This document shows, piece after piece, positions 17,785-26,987 of a DNA stretch of 64,000 nt. A program made the translations under genes and the position numbers. The notes below the pieces were generated by a model. That model was not told where the DNA came from. It saw only the letters and a program-made list of their open reading frames with translations, and made no database searches. Each line of letters begins with the position of its first letter. The stretch's first letter is position 1. The stretch comes from Photobacterium obscurum (GTDB taxonomy: Bacteria > Pseudomonadota > Gammaproteobacteria > Enterobacterales > Vibrionaceae): assembly GCF_026191635.1 (NCBI RefSeq), contig NZ_JAKRRW010000001.1, forward strand, positions 62,001-126,000, given 5' to 3'.

Positions 17785-17810
17785 CAAAAAAGCCACCCCG
17801 CAGGGTGGCT
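17785..17810 (-). terminator. Rho-independent terminator of uhpT
   Basis: AGCCACCC (17791-17798) pairs with GGGTGGCT (17803-17810) around a 4-base loop. On the minus strand it is followed by T6. Confidence 0.88.
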
Positions 17811-17820
17811 CGTAACAGGT

Positions 17821-19221
17821 TTAAGCCAGTTCCAGCTCAGCCTGTTTCTGTATGCGTTTTTCCTTACGGATTTTCTTCTCTTCAGCTATAGCGACAAAGA
17901 GTAGCAGGCCGATACACACAGCAGCAGAGGTATCTAGCGCAGCGAAGGTACCTTTCCAACCAGTCAGGCCAAAGATCGGCGTACCATCGGCAATCATACC
18001 TAGGCCTAATTTAGCAAAGCTATCACCAATCAGGTAAGCAAACGTACCTTTGATGCCATCAGCAACACTGATTGCCTTCTTAGGAACAAAACCAACCGCA
18101 GCAACACCAATCAACAGTTGAGGACCGAAGACGAGGAAACCAAGTACGAACAATGAGCCAAGGTACATATATTCACTTGTCGCCGTCTGGTAAATCTCAA
18201 GAGCGAAAATGATCAGTCCCAAAGAAATACATGCAACCAAAGCACGACGACCATTGGCCAAGTCAGACAGGTAACCCCACATCAGAGTACCAACCAAAGC
18301 ACCAACCTCAAACAGAGTGAAGCCCTGGATAGCGGTTTCTTTTGACAGGCCAAGTTCCTGGTAAGCATATACCGTTGACCACTGATCGATACCGATACGA
18401 ACGATATACAGGAAGATGTTGGCGAAACAAAGTAGCCAGATGATCTTGTTCTTCAGCACGTATTCCATAAAGATTTCGCGCTTGGTCATCTCATTTTCTT
18501 CAGCACTAACGTCTTCTTCGCTGATCTCTTCACCGAACAGTTCTTCGGCTTTACCTAAGCCGTACGCTTCTGGAGAGTCACTACCAAAACGCAAACCAAT
18601 GAAGCCAACAACCAGTGCGATAATCGACGGGAAGATAAACATACCGATCACGTGGCCGTCAAACAGGTAGTTAGCACCGAATAGCGCAACACCCGCAGCA
18701 CCTGCACCACCAACGTTGTGAGACATATTCCACAAGCCCAAGTATGTTCCGCGCTTATTGCGTGGCGTCCACTTAGTGATCGTTGAATAACTTGATGGAC
18801 CGCCGGTACTTTGGAAGAAACCGCTCAGGCCATAGAAGGCAATCATCAGGAACAGGCTGACACCCGAACCACCCATGCTGACACTGAAGCCCAGCATCGC
18901 GATACCTGACAGAATCAACATGAAAGGAAGAAATTGTTTTGTATTCTTTCCGTCAGCGTAATAGGAAACTACGGTTTTACCGATGCCGTAAGTAATGGAA
19001 AAACCTAGGCCAATCATACCCAGCTCTGTCATCGACAGACCATAGGTCGAAATCATATCATTTTGGGCAACATTGAAGTTCTTGCGAATCAGGTACATTG
19101 CCATATAGCCAATAAATACAACCAAATATGATTGGATAAATGGCTTAAACCACATTTTACGACGTTCTTCTACAGGCAGGTCTAAAGTCGGTTTTCTGAC
19201 TTGGTCCAACAGTTTAAACAT
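17821..19221 (-). CDS. uhpT: Hexose-phosphate:phosphate antiporter UhpT
   Basis: An inner-membrane MFS antiporter that imports glucose-6-phosphate and other sugar phosphates in exchange for inorganic phosphate (in other bacteria also an entry route for fosfomycin). The 466 residues form about 12 segments. Signatures include [15 protein letters not shown] with the conserved Arg after TM1, [21 protein letters not shown], and the [20 protein letters not shown] loop. The C-terminal tail is charged ([20 protein letters not shown]). GAGGA lies 6 bases before the ATG. It is transcribed separately from uhpABC from a promoter with UhpA- and CRP-like sites, and ends in its own terminator. Confidence 0.95.
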   Translation of the reverse strand: MFKLLDQVRKPTLDLPVEERRKMWFKPFIQSYLVVFIGYMAMYLIRKNFNVAQNDMISTYGLSMTELGMIGLGFSITYGIGKTVVSYYADGKNTKQFLPFMLILSGIAMLGFSVSMGGSGVSLFLMIAFYGLSGFFQSTGGPSSYSTITKWTPRNKRGTYLGLWNMSHNVGGAGAAGVALFGANYLFDGHVIGMFIFPSIIALVVGFIGLRFGSDSPEAYGLGKAEELFGEEISEEDVSAEENEMTKREIFMEYVLKNKIIWLLCFANIFLYIVRIGIDQWSTVYAYQELGLSKETAIQGFTLFEVGALVGTLMWGYLSDLANGRRALVACISLGLIIFALEIYQTATSEYMYLGSLFVLGFLVFGPQLLIGVAAVGFVPKKAISVADGIKGTFAYLIGDSFAKLGLGMIADGTPIFGLTGWKGTFAALDTSAAVCIGLLLFVAIAEEKKIRKEKRIQKQAELELA

Positions 19222-19427
19222 GTGAAATCCTCAACAGATTTACTCGAAAATAAGTCGGCTTAATGAATAGCGCGCCTATCTGCGCGGCAACCAGTAAGCA
19301 GAGTCGCTGGATATCATCGGGAGCAAGAGGAATAGTTATATGCCCAAGCCATGTCATCTAACTACGCACATGTTCAAAGAAGCATCGTACATTGGCTAGA
19401 AGTCATAGGTGATGATTAACCGGGTTG

Positions 19428-19539
19428 GTTGAAGATTCTAGAGAGGGTCTATTCAACTGGCTTGAGAAGGCGGCCTAAAACAATTAGGAAAGATTCCTAG
19501 TTTTAGCCGGTGCGTCGAAAAAGCGTGAAAGTAGTCACA
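19428..19539 (-). promoter_or_regulatory. uhpT promoter with UhpA-type dyad and CRP site
   Basis: On the minus strand, TAGAAT (19440-19435) is a -10 placing the start near 19428, about 207 bases before the uhpT ATG. No good -35 precedes it. A long dyad, GGC-C-TAAAAC...TAGGAA-AGA-TTCCTA...GTTTTAGCC (19472-19508), is centred at 19492, or -64. CGTGA-N6-TCACA (19524-19539) is centred at -103.5. These are the positions I recall for the UhpA and CRP sites at E. coli uhpT. The rest of the gap 19222-19723 holds the leader and the ycbL terminator. Confidence 0.7.
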
Positions 19540-19621
19540 AAAAATTTAGAGGGAAATATCAATAGCATGAATAATCTGACTATTCAGATCATCATTCAGC
19601 TTGGTATGAGTAGATTGGATA

Positions 19622-19680
19622 CAAAAAAAGAAGCGACATTTTCAGGCCAACCTAAAGGTCTTCAAGAAAATTAACGCTTC
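19622..19680 (-). terminator. Rho-independent terminator of ycbL
   Basis: On the minus strand, GAAGCG (19680-19675) and TTTTC pair with GAAAA and CGCTTC (19635-19630), with a structured inner loop, followed by T7 (19629-19623). Confidence 0.7.
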
Positions 19681-19723
19681 CTTAAATTAGAAACGAGCTC
19701 TCACCCGATTCTGGTGTACAAGC

Positions 19724-20377
19724 TTAGTAAACCGGCATTTCATCGGCAACAAACGGATTCGACGCTCGCTCATTACCAAATGTCGATAATGGGCCATGGC
19801 CGGGAACAAAAGTTACATCATTGCCTAAAGGCCAAAGCTTGCCTTTGATTGAATCAATCAAAGTCTGGTAATCACCTTTAGGGAAATCGGTACGGCCAAT
19901 GCCACCTTTGAACAATACATCACCTACAAAGGCAACCTTAGCTTCACAGTTATGAAGCACAACATGGCCTGGTGTATGACCCGGTGTATGAAGAACCTGC
20001 AGCGTTTGATTACCAACAGTGACTTCATCACCTTCAGCCAACCACTGATCCGGGTCAAAAGCTTCAGTAAGCGGGAAGCCGAACATTTCACTTTGGCGCG
20101 GCAAACCCTGAAGCCAGAACGCATCATCTTTATGCGGACCAATCACCGGCACACCCAGCTCAGCGGCTAAAGGCGAAGTTCCACCGACATGATCAAGGTG
20201 ACCATGAGTCAAAATAAGCTTGGTTACCGTCAGGCCCAATTGCTGAACCTTTTCTTTCAACAGATGAATGTCGCCACCTGGATCAACCATCGCAGCTTCT
20301 TTGGTTTCATCACACCAAATAATCGAACAGTTTTGCTGAAACGGGGTAACAGGAACAATTTCAAACTGGAGACTCAT
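19724..20377 (-). CDS. ycbL: Metallo-beta-lactamase-fold hydrolase YcbL (GloB2-like)
   Basis: A 217-residue cytoplasmic zinc/iron hydrolase. The family includes type II glyoxalases, which cleave S-lactoylglutathione; YcbL of Salmonella has such activity. The metal motif [10 protein letters not shown] is at about residues 58-67. Further ligands are in [25 protein letters not shown] and the C-terminal VPGHGP. At this length it lacks the substrate-binding domain of GloB. It follows ycbK as in E. coli, and aspC is on the same side further away. A hairpin separates it from ycbK and a terminator closes it. Confidence 0.93.
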   Translation of the reverse strand: MSLQFEIVPVTPFQQNCSIIWCDETKEAAMVDPGGDIHLLKEKVQQLGLTVTKLILTHGHLDHVGGTSPLAAELGVPVIGPHKDDAFWLQGLPRQSEMFGFPLTEAFDPDQWLAEGDEVTVGNQTLQVLHTPGHTPGHVVLHNCEAKVAFVGDVLFKGGIGRTDFPKGDYQTLIDSIKGKLWPLGNDVTFVPGHGPLSTFGNERASNPFVADEMPVY

Positions 20378-20436
20378 AGCCCTTTCCTAACTCACAATAA
20401 TCTGGCTGAAGGATACCATGCCCTTATATATACAAC

Positions 20437-20478
20437 AAAGCCGGTAACTATCAAGAGAGGGAGATAGAAACCGGCTTT
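20437..20478 (-). terminator. Large hairpin between ycbK and ycbL
   Basis: AAAGCCGGT (20437-20445) pairs with ACCGGCTTT (20470-20478), with an inner CTATC/GATAG stem. On the minus strand it ends in TTT-G-TT. It may attenuate read-through into ycbL or stabilise the ycbK message. Confidence 0.5.
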
Positions 20479-20553
20479 GGATTAATTCTGTCGGATACTG
20501 AAAATTGACGTTTGATAATGCTTAGAGCCAAACGGGCCTCTTGAGGTTGTACA

Positions 20554-21102
20554 TTACCAGCGGCGAACTCGGCCGGTATCAATATGCACAAATCCACTTT
20601 TCGGATAGTAACCCACACCACCCAATCGTAATTCTAGTGCAGCATTGCGAACTTTGGAGAGCGGTACACCTTCAAGATTGAAATCGATCGCTTCACCCTT
20701 CATATGATGACTTTTATTAGCAACGCCACCAGTCTTTTTCAAAGCTTCGTTAGTCGCCGGTGAGCGGTAGCCAGAAATGATCCGTACCTGCCCTTTATGG
20801 CCCAATCCCTCTTGGATCTGAGTAATGGCATCAAACAAGCGGCGGTCCATTTTAGCCACTTCATTACGTCGGAAATCACGGCAAATATAGTTGATACGCT
20901 GCAACTCTTCCTTGATGTAATCCTGACCGTCAAAGTACTGGGTTTCCAAATCTTCTCGGGTATGGATATTACAGAGAGAAATTTTTCTCGGATTCGCTGC
21001 TTTATACGGACTAGCAAATGCCATTCCTGGCAATAAAAGTGCGCCTACAGTCAGTCCACCAGCAACCAACAACTTACGACGCTTATAATCAATCTCAGAC
21101 AT
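20554..21102 (-). CDS. ycbK: Exported peptidase-like protein YcbK (DUF882, M15 family)
   Basis: A probable peptidoglycan-acting protein of the M15/DUF882 family. The N-terminus YKRRKLLVAGG...GMAFA has a twin-arginine pair before the hydrophobic stretch, and E. coli YcbK is known as a Tat substrate. The catalytic domain shows RIISGYRSPATNE, the zinc ligands in KSHHMKGEAIDFNLEG, and a C-terminal GFVHIDTGRVRRW. The frame extends to a TTG at 21117, but the ATG at 21102 gives 182 residues, equal to E. coli YcbK. It lies between ldtD and ycbL as in E. coli. The catalytic activity of the family is little characterised. Confidence 0.93.
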   Translation of the reverse strand: MSEIDYKRRKLLVAGGLTVGALLLPGMAFASPYKAANPRKISLCNIHTREDLETQYFDGQDYIKEELQRINYICRDFRRNEVAKMDRRLFDAITQIQEGLGHKGQVRIISGYRSPATNEALKKTGGVANKSHHMKGEAIDFNLEGVPLSKVRNAALELRLGGVGYYPKSGFVHIDTGRVRRW

Positions 21103-21257
21103 CCTAAACAAAACCAACTTAACTTGCTAAAATCAGGGCCGAAGCCAATGAACGAGAAGCAAGATAACGTTCAGGTTTTGTTCAGTCAAACCCCACAATG
21201 ACAATAAAACGGCGCTTTATTGTGCCAAAACAGTCTAATTATTGACTTATAAGAAGT

Positions 21258-22940
21258 TTATTCATTGTAAATTTTTGTCAATTTTTCTTCCTTTTGAGAC
21301 ATCCCTCCAACTTGATCATAGCTATAGACATCCTCACGGAAATTAACCAGCCCCTGATTATCAACCCAGGCCGTTTGGTAGATGACCTGTACTCCAACCT
21401 TATTTCCCAAGCCTACGGTTTTCGTTTTAGCCCGGGCTTTCAACTCATTTATTCGTAACTCAGGTACCCCAGAGTATGTCAGCAAGATCATGGCTAAATC
21501 ATCAGCATGTTCGACTCTGATACACCCAGAGCTGAAAGCTCTTTCTTCTTTCTCGAACAAACTTTTTGCTGGAGTATCATGGAGGTAAATAGAGTTATTA
21601 TTCGGAATATTGAATTTAAATCGTCCTAATGCATTCTTCTTGCCTGGCTTCTGTCGCAACCGATAGGGAAAAGACTTCGCGTTTACAATACGCCAGTCAA
21701 TGGTATGGATTGGAATTTGCTCTGAACTGGTCCAACTGCGGATCACCGCAAAATCATTTCGGTACAGATACCCACGGTCATACCGTGCTTTAGGTAAGAT
21801 ATCTTTACGCATGATGGAAATCGGTACATTCCAATAAGGATTAAAGACGACAGAGGCAACAGTCGAAGTCATCAGCGGCGTACGGCGGCTTGGCCGCCCA
21901 ACAATAACTTTACTGTCTAAAACATGTTCATTATCCAACCACAAACTTAAGCCATATCCCGGAATGTTGACGATCAGTATCGAGGCATTATCAACAGGCC
22001 ACAAACGCAGCCTTTGGGCATTTAACGCTAATATCCTGATACGCTCCTGAGGCGGCATTGCTAACCAAAAACGTGTCTTGGGACCAATGATGCCGTCGAC
22101 TTTCAGTCCATGCCTCAACTGGAAACTTCTCACTGCACGAGCAAGATCGATATTGTAGGTGCGCACTCCCGAAGAGCGTAGTTGTTCAGCCTCGTAAGCT
22201 TTCAAATCACCGAGATTTTCTAAAATCGTGATCAAGCCATCAGGATTGTCCAGGCGTGCTCCCAAACGAATTAAACCGGGCTGGTAAAGCCTTGGCCAAG
22301 GATGTTCAGTTACCTGCTCCATCTGCTGTATTGCCAATTGGATTTGACGGTAACGGTCATCTGCTGGCCGAAATCCATTTAAAAAATAACGCAATCGATC
22401 TTCTTCAATCGCACCAAGCAAACGATCCATCCCAACCAGTGATGGCGGTGGCAAACGAGATTCCACCCCAGCCCCAAACAGCCAACCACGACCAAATTCC
22501 GGTAAGCTTTCTGCGTAGCTCATATAAGCCAATAATGAGTCTGTCGCCAACAGATCATATTGGCGCCAGTCACTTGAACGTTTGAAATATTTTAGAAGGG
22601 AATAGCGGCGGGCGAAATCACTGCTGACACCGGATAGAGCGACTAACCGCAGTTGCTCTTCAAATTCATCCGAGGCAAAGGTATCTTGCCACACTGGTGT
22701 ATAACCAATGCCATGATAAAGCTGGGCAAGTTTATCAATATAACGAATCGCAGTGACATTATTAGCAATTTCACTCACCCACAGCTCGGCTTTCTGCTGC
22801 TGCAATACGGTCTCAGCATGCTGGGGCTGCACTGACACGACAGAAAGTGGCTGAGACGGCTGCAAAATTTCAGCCGACACGGACTGCATTGAAGCAACCA
22901 GCACAACAAGTCCGAGACTACAAAGTTTTGCCATAACCAT
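21258..22940 (-). CDS. ldtD: L,D-transpeptidase (YcbB / LdtD family)
   Basis: A periplasmic enzyme forming 3-3 cross-links in peptidoglycan. It is 560 residues, slightly shorter than E. coli LdtD (615). A signal peptide at residues 1-23 (KLCSLGLVVLVASMQSVSA) is followed by a scaffold domain, a peptidoglycan-binding domain (about 270-305, VRSFQLRHGLKVDGIIGPKT), and the YkuD catalytic domain with IYLHDTPAKSLFEKEERAFS and C473 in SGCIRVEHADDLA. AGGTG lies 5 bases before the ATG. In E. coli the next gene upstream is mukB; here 13.4 kb of other genes intervene. Confidence 0.95.
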   Translation of the reverse strand: MVMAKLCSLGLVVLVASMQSVSAEILQPSQPLSVVSVQPQHAETVLQQQKAELWVSEIANNVTAIRYIDKLAQLYHGIGYTPVWQDTFASDEFEEQLRLVALSGVSSDFARRYSLLKYFKRSSDWRQYDLLATDSLLAYMSYAESLPEFGRGWLFGAGVESRLPPPSLVGMDRLLGAIEEDRLRYFLNGFRPADDRYRQIQLAIQQMEQVTEHPWPRLYQPGLIRLGARLDNPDGLITILENLGDLKAYEAEQLRSSGVRTYNIDLARAVRSFQLRHGLKVDGIIGPKTRFWLAMPPQERIRILALNAQRLRLWPVDNASILIVNIPGYGLSLWLDNEHVLDSKVIVGRPSRRTPLMTSTVASVVFNPYWNVPISIMRKDILPKARYDRGYLYRNDFAVIRSWTSSEQIPIHTIDWRIVNAKSFPYRLRQKPGKKNALGRFKFNIPNNNSIYLHDTPAKSLFEKEERAFSSGCIRVEHADDLAMILLTYSGVPELRINELKARAKTKTVGLGNKVGVQVIYQTAWVDNQGLVNFREDVYSYDQVGGMSQKEEKLTKIYNE

Positions 22941-23462
22941 ACAAACACCTCGCCAACATCGTTATAAGTATGGCAAATCCATGTACCCACGGGCTTAAAT
23001 TTAGTCTTCGGCCCAAATAGGCATTGTTTCAATTCTTAGACTTGAACAAGTTTACCGTCCCATATCGCCCACAAGGGGATGAGTACCGATACCATATCAT
23101 ATTGAGCGCGAACAACTATCGTGATACCCACTGACTTGAGCCAAAAGGTACTGGTAAGAAAGAACTGGTCAGTACAGGGAAATATCAACGGAATAATCTC
23201 CCACGATATAGTCCTATATTACATCCAACTTGCTCGATTAATATACCAAGCATGGCATCGAGAAAAACTATGCCATCAGCTCTCCATGAAGGGATCGTCT
23301 CAGTTGCGCTCTAGCCAAAAGCCAGGAAATAAATTGTTATTTTTCATAGTGACAACGATAATTCTTTTTGAGAATCGTGTTTTTGTCGACTTTACGGAAA
23401 CTAAGTCTTTCATGTTGAATCATATTGATGTACTTTCGCGGCAACTAATTTGGGAGAGTTAA
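22941..23462. other. Gene-free region between ldtD and the MarR gene
   Basis: This 522-base stretch holds the divergent promoters of ldtD and the MarR regulator. A frame at 23121-23462 abuts the regulator but lacks protein-like composition and a ribosome site. I see no RNA gene or repeat. Confidence 0.5.
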
Positions 23463-23951
23463 ATGGACAAGCACGAAGAAGTCCTCATTGCCCTTCGACA
23501 AATTATTCGAGCAATCGATCTACATTCGAGAAAACTCAATAAAGTCGCAGGGTTAACGGGGCCTCAATTAGTTCTGATGCGAGCGATTCGTGACTCAGGT
23601 GAAGTCACCATTCGTCAGCTTTCAAACAATACGAATATGAGTCAGGCCACGGCGACTACGATTCTCGATCGCCTGGAAAAACGTGAGTTAGTGGTTCGCG
23701 AAAGAAGCAAGTTGGATAAGCGCAAAGTGCATGCTTACCTAACGGACAACGGTAAAGAAGTGCTTGCCAAAGCACCACTTCCTTTACAAGAAAATTTTGT
23801 GTCCCGCTTTCATGAACTCGAAGATTGGGAGCAATCACTACTGCTATCATCTGTACAGCGTATTTCTTCAATGATGAATGCTGAGCACCTTGAAGTTGCC
23901 GCCGTACTTGAAGTCGGTAGTATTACCAAGCAAGAAGAAACCCCAAACTAA
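23463..23951 (+). CDS. MarR-family regulator, CosR/EctR-like
   Basis: A 162-residue winged-helix repressor. The core is typical MarR: LTGPQLVLMRAIRDSGEVTI, the recognition helix MSQATATTILDRLEKR, and the wing RERSKLDKRKVHAYLTDNGK. The N-terminus MDKHEEVLIALRQIIRAIDL HSRKL and the C-terminal SLLLSSVQRISSMMNAEHLE resemble CosR of Vibrio, which represses compatible-solute genes at low salinity. This match is from memory, and no ectoine or betaine gene is in the window. GGGAGAG lies just upstream of the ATG, and a clear terminator follows. It could instead be a paralogue with other targets. Confidence 0.88.
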   Translation: MDKHEEVLIALRQIIRAIDLHSRKLNKVAGLTGPQLVLMRAIRDSGEVTIRQLSNNTNMSQATATTILDRLEKRELVVRERSKLDKRKVHAYLTDNGKEVLAKAPLPLQENFVSRFHELEDWEQSLLLSSVQRISSMMNAEHLEVAAVLEVGSITKQEETPN

Positions 23952-23958
23952 TACGAAT

Positions 23959-23979
23959 AAGCCGGATTACCGGCTTTTT
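23959..23979 (+). terminator. Rho-independent terminator of the MarR gene
   Basis: AAGCCGG (23959-23965) pairs with CCGGCTT (23970-23976) around ATTA, followed by TTT. Confidence 0.85.
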
Positions 23980-24108
23980 CGTTCCTTCCGTCGCTGTGGT
24001 GACGATTAAGCCCTTTACGGTTTACCCGCAATCGCATCGCGTCCAAATACAGCGTGCTGTTATATCTTACTCCCACAAATCCTCTGCAACTTATCGTCCG
24101 TTAGAGAT

Positions 24109-24114
24109 ATAATG
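24109..24114 (+). promoter_or_regulatory. Possible -10 element of the LysR gene
   Basis: A consensus TATAAT about 30 bases before the chosen start; no good -35 is seen (TGCAAC at 24086-24091). Confidence 0.35.
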
Positions 24115-24143
24115 ATTCCATTATTTCAACAGTGGAATGTCAT

Positions 24144-24989
24144 GTGTTACTAGAGGGAATTGAAACGTTATTGGTCCTTGCCAAAGAAGGCACCATGAGC
24201 AAGGCAGGCAGTCAGCTTTACATTAGTCAAAGTGCTGTCAGTAAACGCATAGCGAGGCTTGAAAAACGGCTGGGCAAGAAGTTAATCGAGCCCGCAGGGC
24301 GACATATCAAGCTAACGGCTGATGCCGTCGCCCTGATTGACAATGTCGGGCCAAGCTATAAAGAAATCAAAGGTCTGATTTTTGACCAGCAACATTTCCA
24401 AGATCACACGCTCATCAGCCTTGCATGTTCAGAAACCTTGGTTGCCGGCTACCTTGGCAACATGATGGGCCGCTATGTTCAGCATGATCCTTTCGTAACC
24501 ATCACCACCCACCATACGCCGGTTATCATTGAGAAAGTACAAGCAGGGGATGCCACAATCGGCTTTTGCGCCGGGCACCTGACGCCACAGCACGGTCTGT
24601 CGACTCGCCACCTGTTTGACGAGCCTTTCTCGGTCATTAGCAACCAACCTTTAGCCCAGCAACCCAGTGCCCTGCTCGTCAATGACTTTAAGAACCCGGC
24701 CAATGCCAATCAGGCCAGTTTGCTCCAGAAAGTCGGGATTATTCCCCTGATGGAAATGGACTCCTACACGGCATCGGCACAATTGGCTCTTGGCGGAGTT
24801 GCTCCGGCTCTGGTTCCGGCATCAATCGTCAAGGCCTTACAAATCAACCCGATATACTGCCATCATTTTGAGTTTCTCGATGAGCTCACCCGACCGGTCC
24901 ACCTTTGCTACCGTCAGAACAGCTACCAATCACAGCGTATTCGCACCCTTATTGAAACCATTGCGGATTCTGTTCCCAAAGCAATTTGA
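24144..24989 (+). CDS. LysR-family transcriptional regulator
   Basis: A 281-residue regulator. The N-terminal HTH shows the LysR pattern: LLEGIETLLVLAKEGTMSKA, then SQLYISQSAVSKRIARLEKRL and LTADAVALI. The rest is a periplasmic-binding-like effector domain. The effector and targets are unknown. Candidate starts are GTG at 24132 and 24144; the second is preferred because TGGAA lies 8-10 bases before it and the protein then begins directly at the HTH helix. Its 3' end overlaps the convergent exporter gene by 41 bases, so antisense interference between the two messages is possible. A target relation to that exporter is only a guess. Confidence 0.9.
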   Translation: MLLEGIETLLVLAKEGTMSKAGSQLYISQSAVSKRIARLEKRLGKKLIEPAGRHIKLTADAVALIDNVGPSYKEIKGLIFDQQHFQDHTLISLACSETLVAGYLGNMMGRYVQHDPFVTITTHHTPVIIEKVQAGDATIGFCAGHLTPQHGLSTRHLFDEPFSVISNQPLAQQPSALLVNDFKNPANANQASLLQKVGIIPLMEMDSYTASAQLALGGVAPALVPASIVKALQINPIYCHHFEFLDELTRPVHLCYRQNSYQSQRIRTLIETIADSVPKAI

Positions 24990-25719
24990 TCGCCATTACC
25001 ATCGAGACCACCACCACCATCGGCCGGATCAACTTCCGTCCCTTGGTGATCACCACCTTGGCACCCATTCGTCCGCCAATAAAGCCGCCAACCGCCATCA
25101 CCAAGCCAATTTCCCAAATCGGCAACCCCGCAGCGATAAAAAACAGCAGCGCAGCAAAGTTAGAAGTGAAGTTCAAAATCTTGGTCCTTGCCGTTGCCTC
25201 GACAAGGCCAAACTGGGCAATCGCGACAAAACAAACTGTAAATAACGACCCAGCTCCCGGACCAAAAAAACCGTCGTAAAATCCAATACCTGTGCCCACA
25301 GTAAGGGCAAAAGCATTCTCAGACAGCTTCGGGATTCCTCCCCCTTTGCCTGCTTGCGGCGCTAGCAAAAAATAAAGCGAGATACAAACCAGCAGTACGG
25401 GGATTAGGCTGGTTAATACGCCCGCATCAATACGCTGGACAAGCTCGGCACCAATGGCAGATCCAATGAAAGTACAGACGATTGCATTTCGCATCTCCCT
25501 CAGGCTGACAAAACCGTTGCGAACGAAATACAAAGAAGCAGAAAAGCTCCCGAATGAGCCTTGAAGTTTATTCGTGGCCAGTGCCTGGGTCGGCGGCACA
25601 CCTGCCGCGAGCAGCGCCGGAACAGTTAGCAGTCCTCCGCCCCCCGCTATCGCATCAATAAAGCCCGCCAAGCCCGCCACCAAAAAAAGGAGGCTTAGAA
25701 TTTCGAACGACAAATCCAT
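24949..25719 (-). CDS. yfcA: TSUP-family membrane transporter (YfcA-like, TauE/SafE)
   Basis: A 256-residue inner-membrane protein with about eight hydrophobic segments in two related halves. Each half carries a Gly-rich motif: GFIDAIAGGGGLLTVPALLA near the N-terminus and GTGIGFYDGFFGPGAGSLFT in the middle. This is the TauE/SafE (TSUP) pattern, a family linked to export or uptake of sulfite, sulfonates and other small organic anions. ATNKLQGSFGSFSASLYF after the first motif is typical of YfcA. The substrate is not known. It is convergent with the LysR gene, and the 3' ends overlap. Confidence 0.92.
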   Translation of the reverse strand: MDLSFEILSLLFLVAGLAGFIDAIAGGGGLLTVPALLAAGVPPTQALATNKLQGSFGSFSASLYFVRNGFVSLREMRNAIVCTFIGSAIGAELVQRIDAGVLTSLIPVLLVCISLYFLLAPQAGKGGGIPKLSENAFALTVGTGIGFYDGFFGPGAGSLFTVCFVAIAQFGLVEATARTKILNFTSNFAALLFFIAAGLPIWEIGLVMAVGGFIGGRMGAKVVITKGRKLIRPMVVVVSMVMAIKLLWEQNPQWFQ

Positions 25720-25909
25720 TGAATAATGTCTCTACTAGCAATCAATAAGAACGATGACGTTACCACTACGCCTGAACGACTAACAGCGAAAGATAGGACG
25801 ACAACCCATTCCAGGTAGGAATAAGTAATGGTATTCATCTCCCAGTTTTGATCCCGTAGCAGCGTTCTACGCACCACATCAAGAACTAGAAAATATTATG
25901 ACTTTGGTT

Positions 25910-26794
25910 TTATTCGTCTATCAGATTACGTAAGGTCTGCCAGACCTGCTCTCCCGCCGGGTGCAAACGCGCCTGATAGCGGTAGGCATAATAGGTGATA
26001 GGCAGCCTTAAGTGCGGCTCACCGACAACCGCAACCTTGCCGCTCGCCAGTTCCTCCTCAATTGAATAGTCTGGCAGCCAAGCCACCCCCTGCCCTTTGA
26101 GTACCAGTACCTTAAGCAGATCGGTCATCGATGACAGAAACACCGCCCGCAAATTGACCTGATCACGAATCGCTTCTACCTGCCGCCCCATATAGGAGCT
26201 AGGACTATAGGCTAACCAGGGAACCTCTTTATGTTTGGAGACCTGATAGAGGGGCTTACCCTCGGCATCACAGGCACAGACGGGCAACAATTCTGCCTGC
26301 CCTATTTGCAATGACTGGTAAGGTGGCAACCTAAGTAGCTCATCATCAAAGGCCAACAGCAAATCGCACCCTCCTTCGTGCAGCTCCTCGATCGCCTGAT
26401 CGACGTCAATAGCCTCAACGCTGAGCAACGGACTGTGCTTGCCGGCAAGTAATTTCGGCTGAAGCGATGGCACCAGGCTGGTTGCCAGCGAGTGCGCAGC
26501 AGCCACACGAACCATATTGCCACCAAGTTTGGACAGATCTGACAACTGGCCTATCCCGTCCATCATCTGGTTCATCAGGGTACGTGCTGTGATCCGGAAC
26601 AGGCGGCCACTCGGAGTCAAGGCTACCGGCGTCTTGCTTCTGTCGATAAGCTCGGCACCAACCATATGTTCCAGTGCTTTGATTCGACGGCTAAAAGCTG
26701 GCTGGGTAACGTTGCGCATGTCAGCTGCTATCGAAAAGTTTCGGGCATCTGCCAGGGCCAGAAAATCTTCCAGCCACTTACTTTCTATATTCAT
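25910..26794 (-). CDS. LysR-family regulator, HypT-like, divergent from aspartate racemase
   Basis: A 294-residue LysR protein. It begins MNIESKWLEDFLALADARNF, then RNVTQPAFSRRIKALEHMVG, which resembles the HypT (YjiE) subgroup, in which E. coli HypT responds to hypochlorite through methionine oxidation. The effector domain contains several Met residues (SSMTDLLKVLV, SYMGRQ), but I cannot show that the redox residues are conserved. The gene is divergent from an aspartate racemase gene with 193 bases between starts. The racemase is the first candidate target by the usual LysR arrangement. Confidence 0.9.
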   Translation of the reverse strand: MNIESKWLEDFLALADARNFSIAADMRNVTQPAFSRRIKALEHMVGAELIDRSKTPVALTPSGRLFRITARTLMNQMMDGIGQLSDLSKLGGNMVRVAAAHSLATSLVPSLQPKLLAGKHSPLLSVEAIDVDQAIEELHEGGCDLLLAFDDELLRLPPYQSLQIGQAELLPVCACDAEGKPLYQVSKHKEVPWLAYSPSSYMGRQVEAIRDQVNLRAVFLSSMTDLLKVLVLKGQGVAWLPDYSIEEELASGKVAVVGEPHLRLPITYYAYRYQARLHPAGEQVWQTLRNLIDE

Positions 26795-26987
26795 AAAGTT
26801 TAAGTAAAAATAAAAAAAACAGTATATCTAAGCACTTAACCGATGCAGATAAAATTCAAGCACGCTTGATCACAGTTTCGACAAATACCCATACCGATTC
26901 GGCATTACAGCCTCAGCAACGGCATTTCTCATCCAATAACCGCCGTCTTATAGTAAATGCAGTTAAAAATACTGTAGGAACAAGAGC

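Noticed and set aside
19567-19674. 35-residue ORF on the plus strand between uhpT and ycbL
   Set aside because: Its GAGGG is too far from the ATG, and the sequence is better explained as the ycbL terminator.
23121-23462. 113-residue frame abutting the MarR gene
   Set aside because: No ribosome site; Ser/Gln/Ile-rich composition without domain pattern; it overlaps the region that must hold the MarR promoter.
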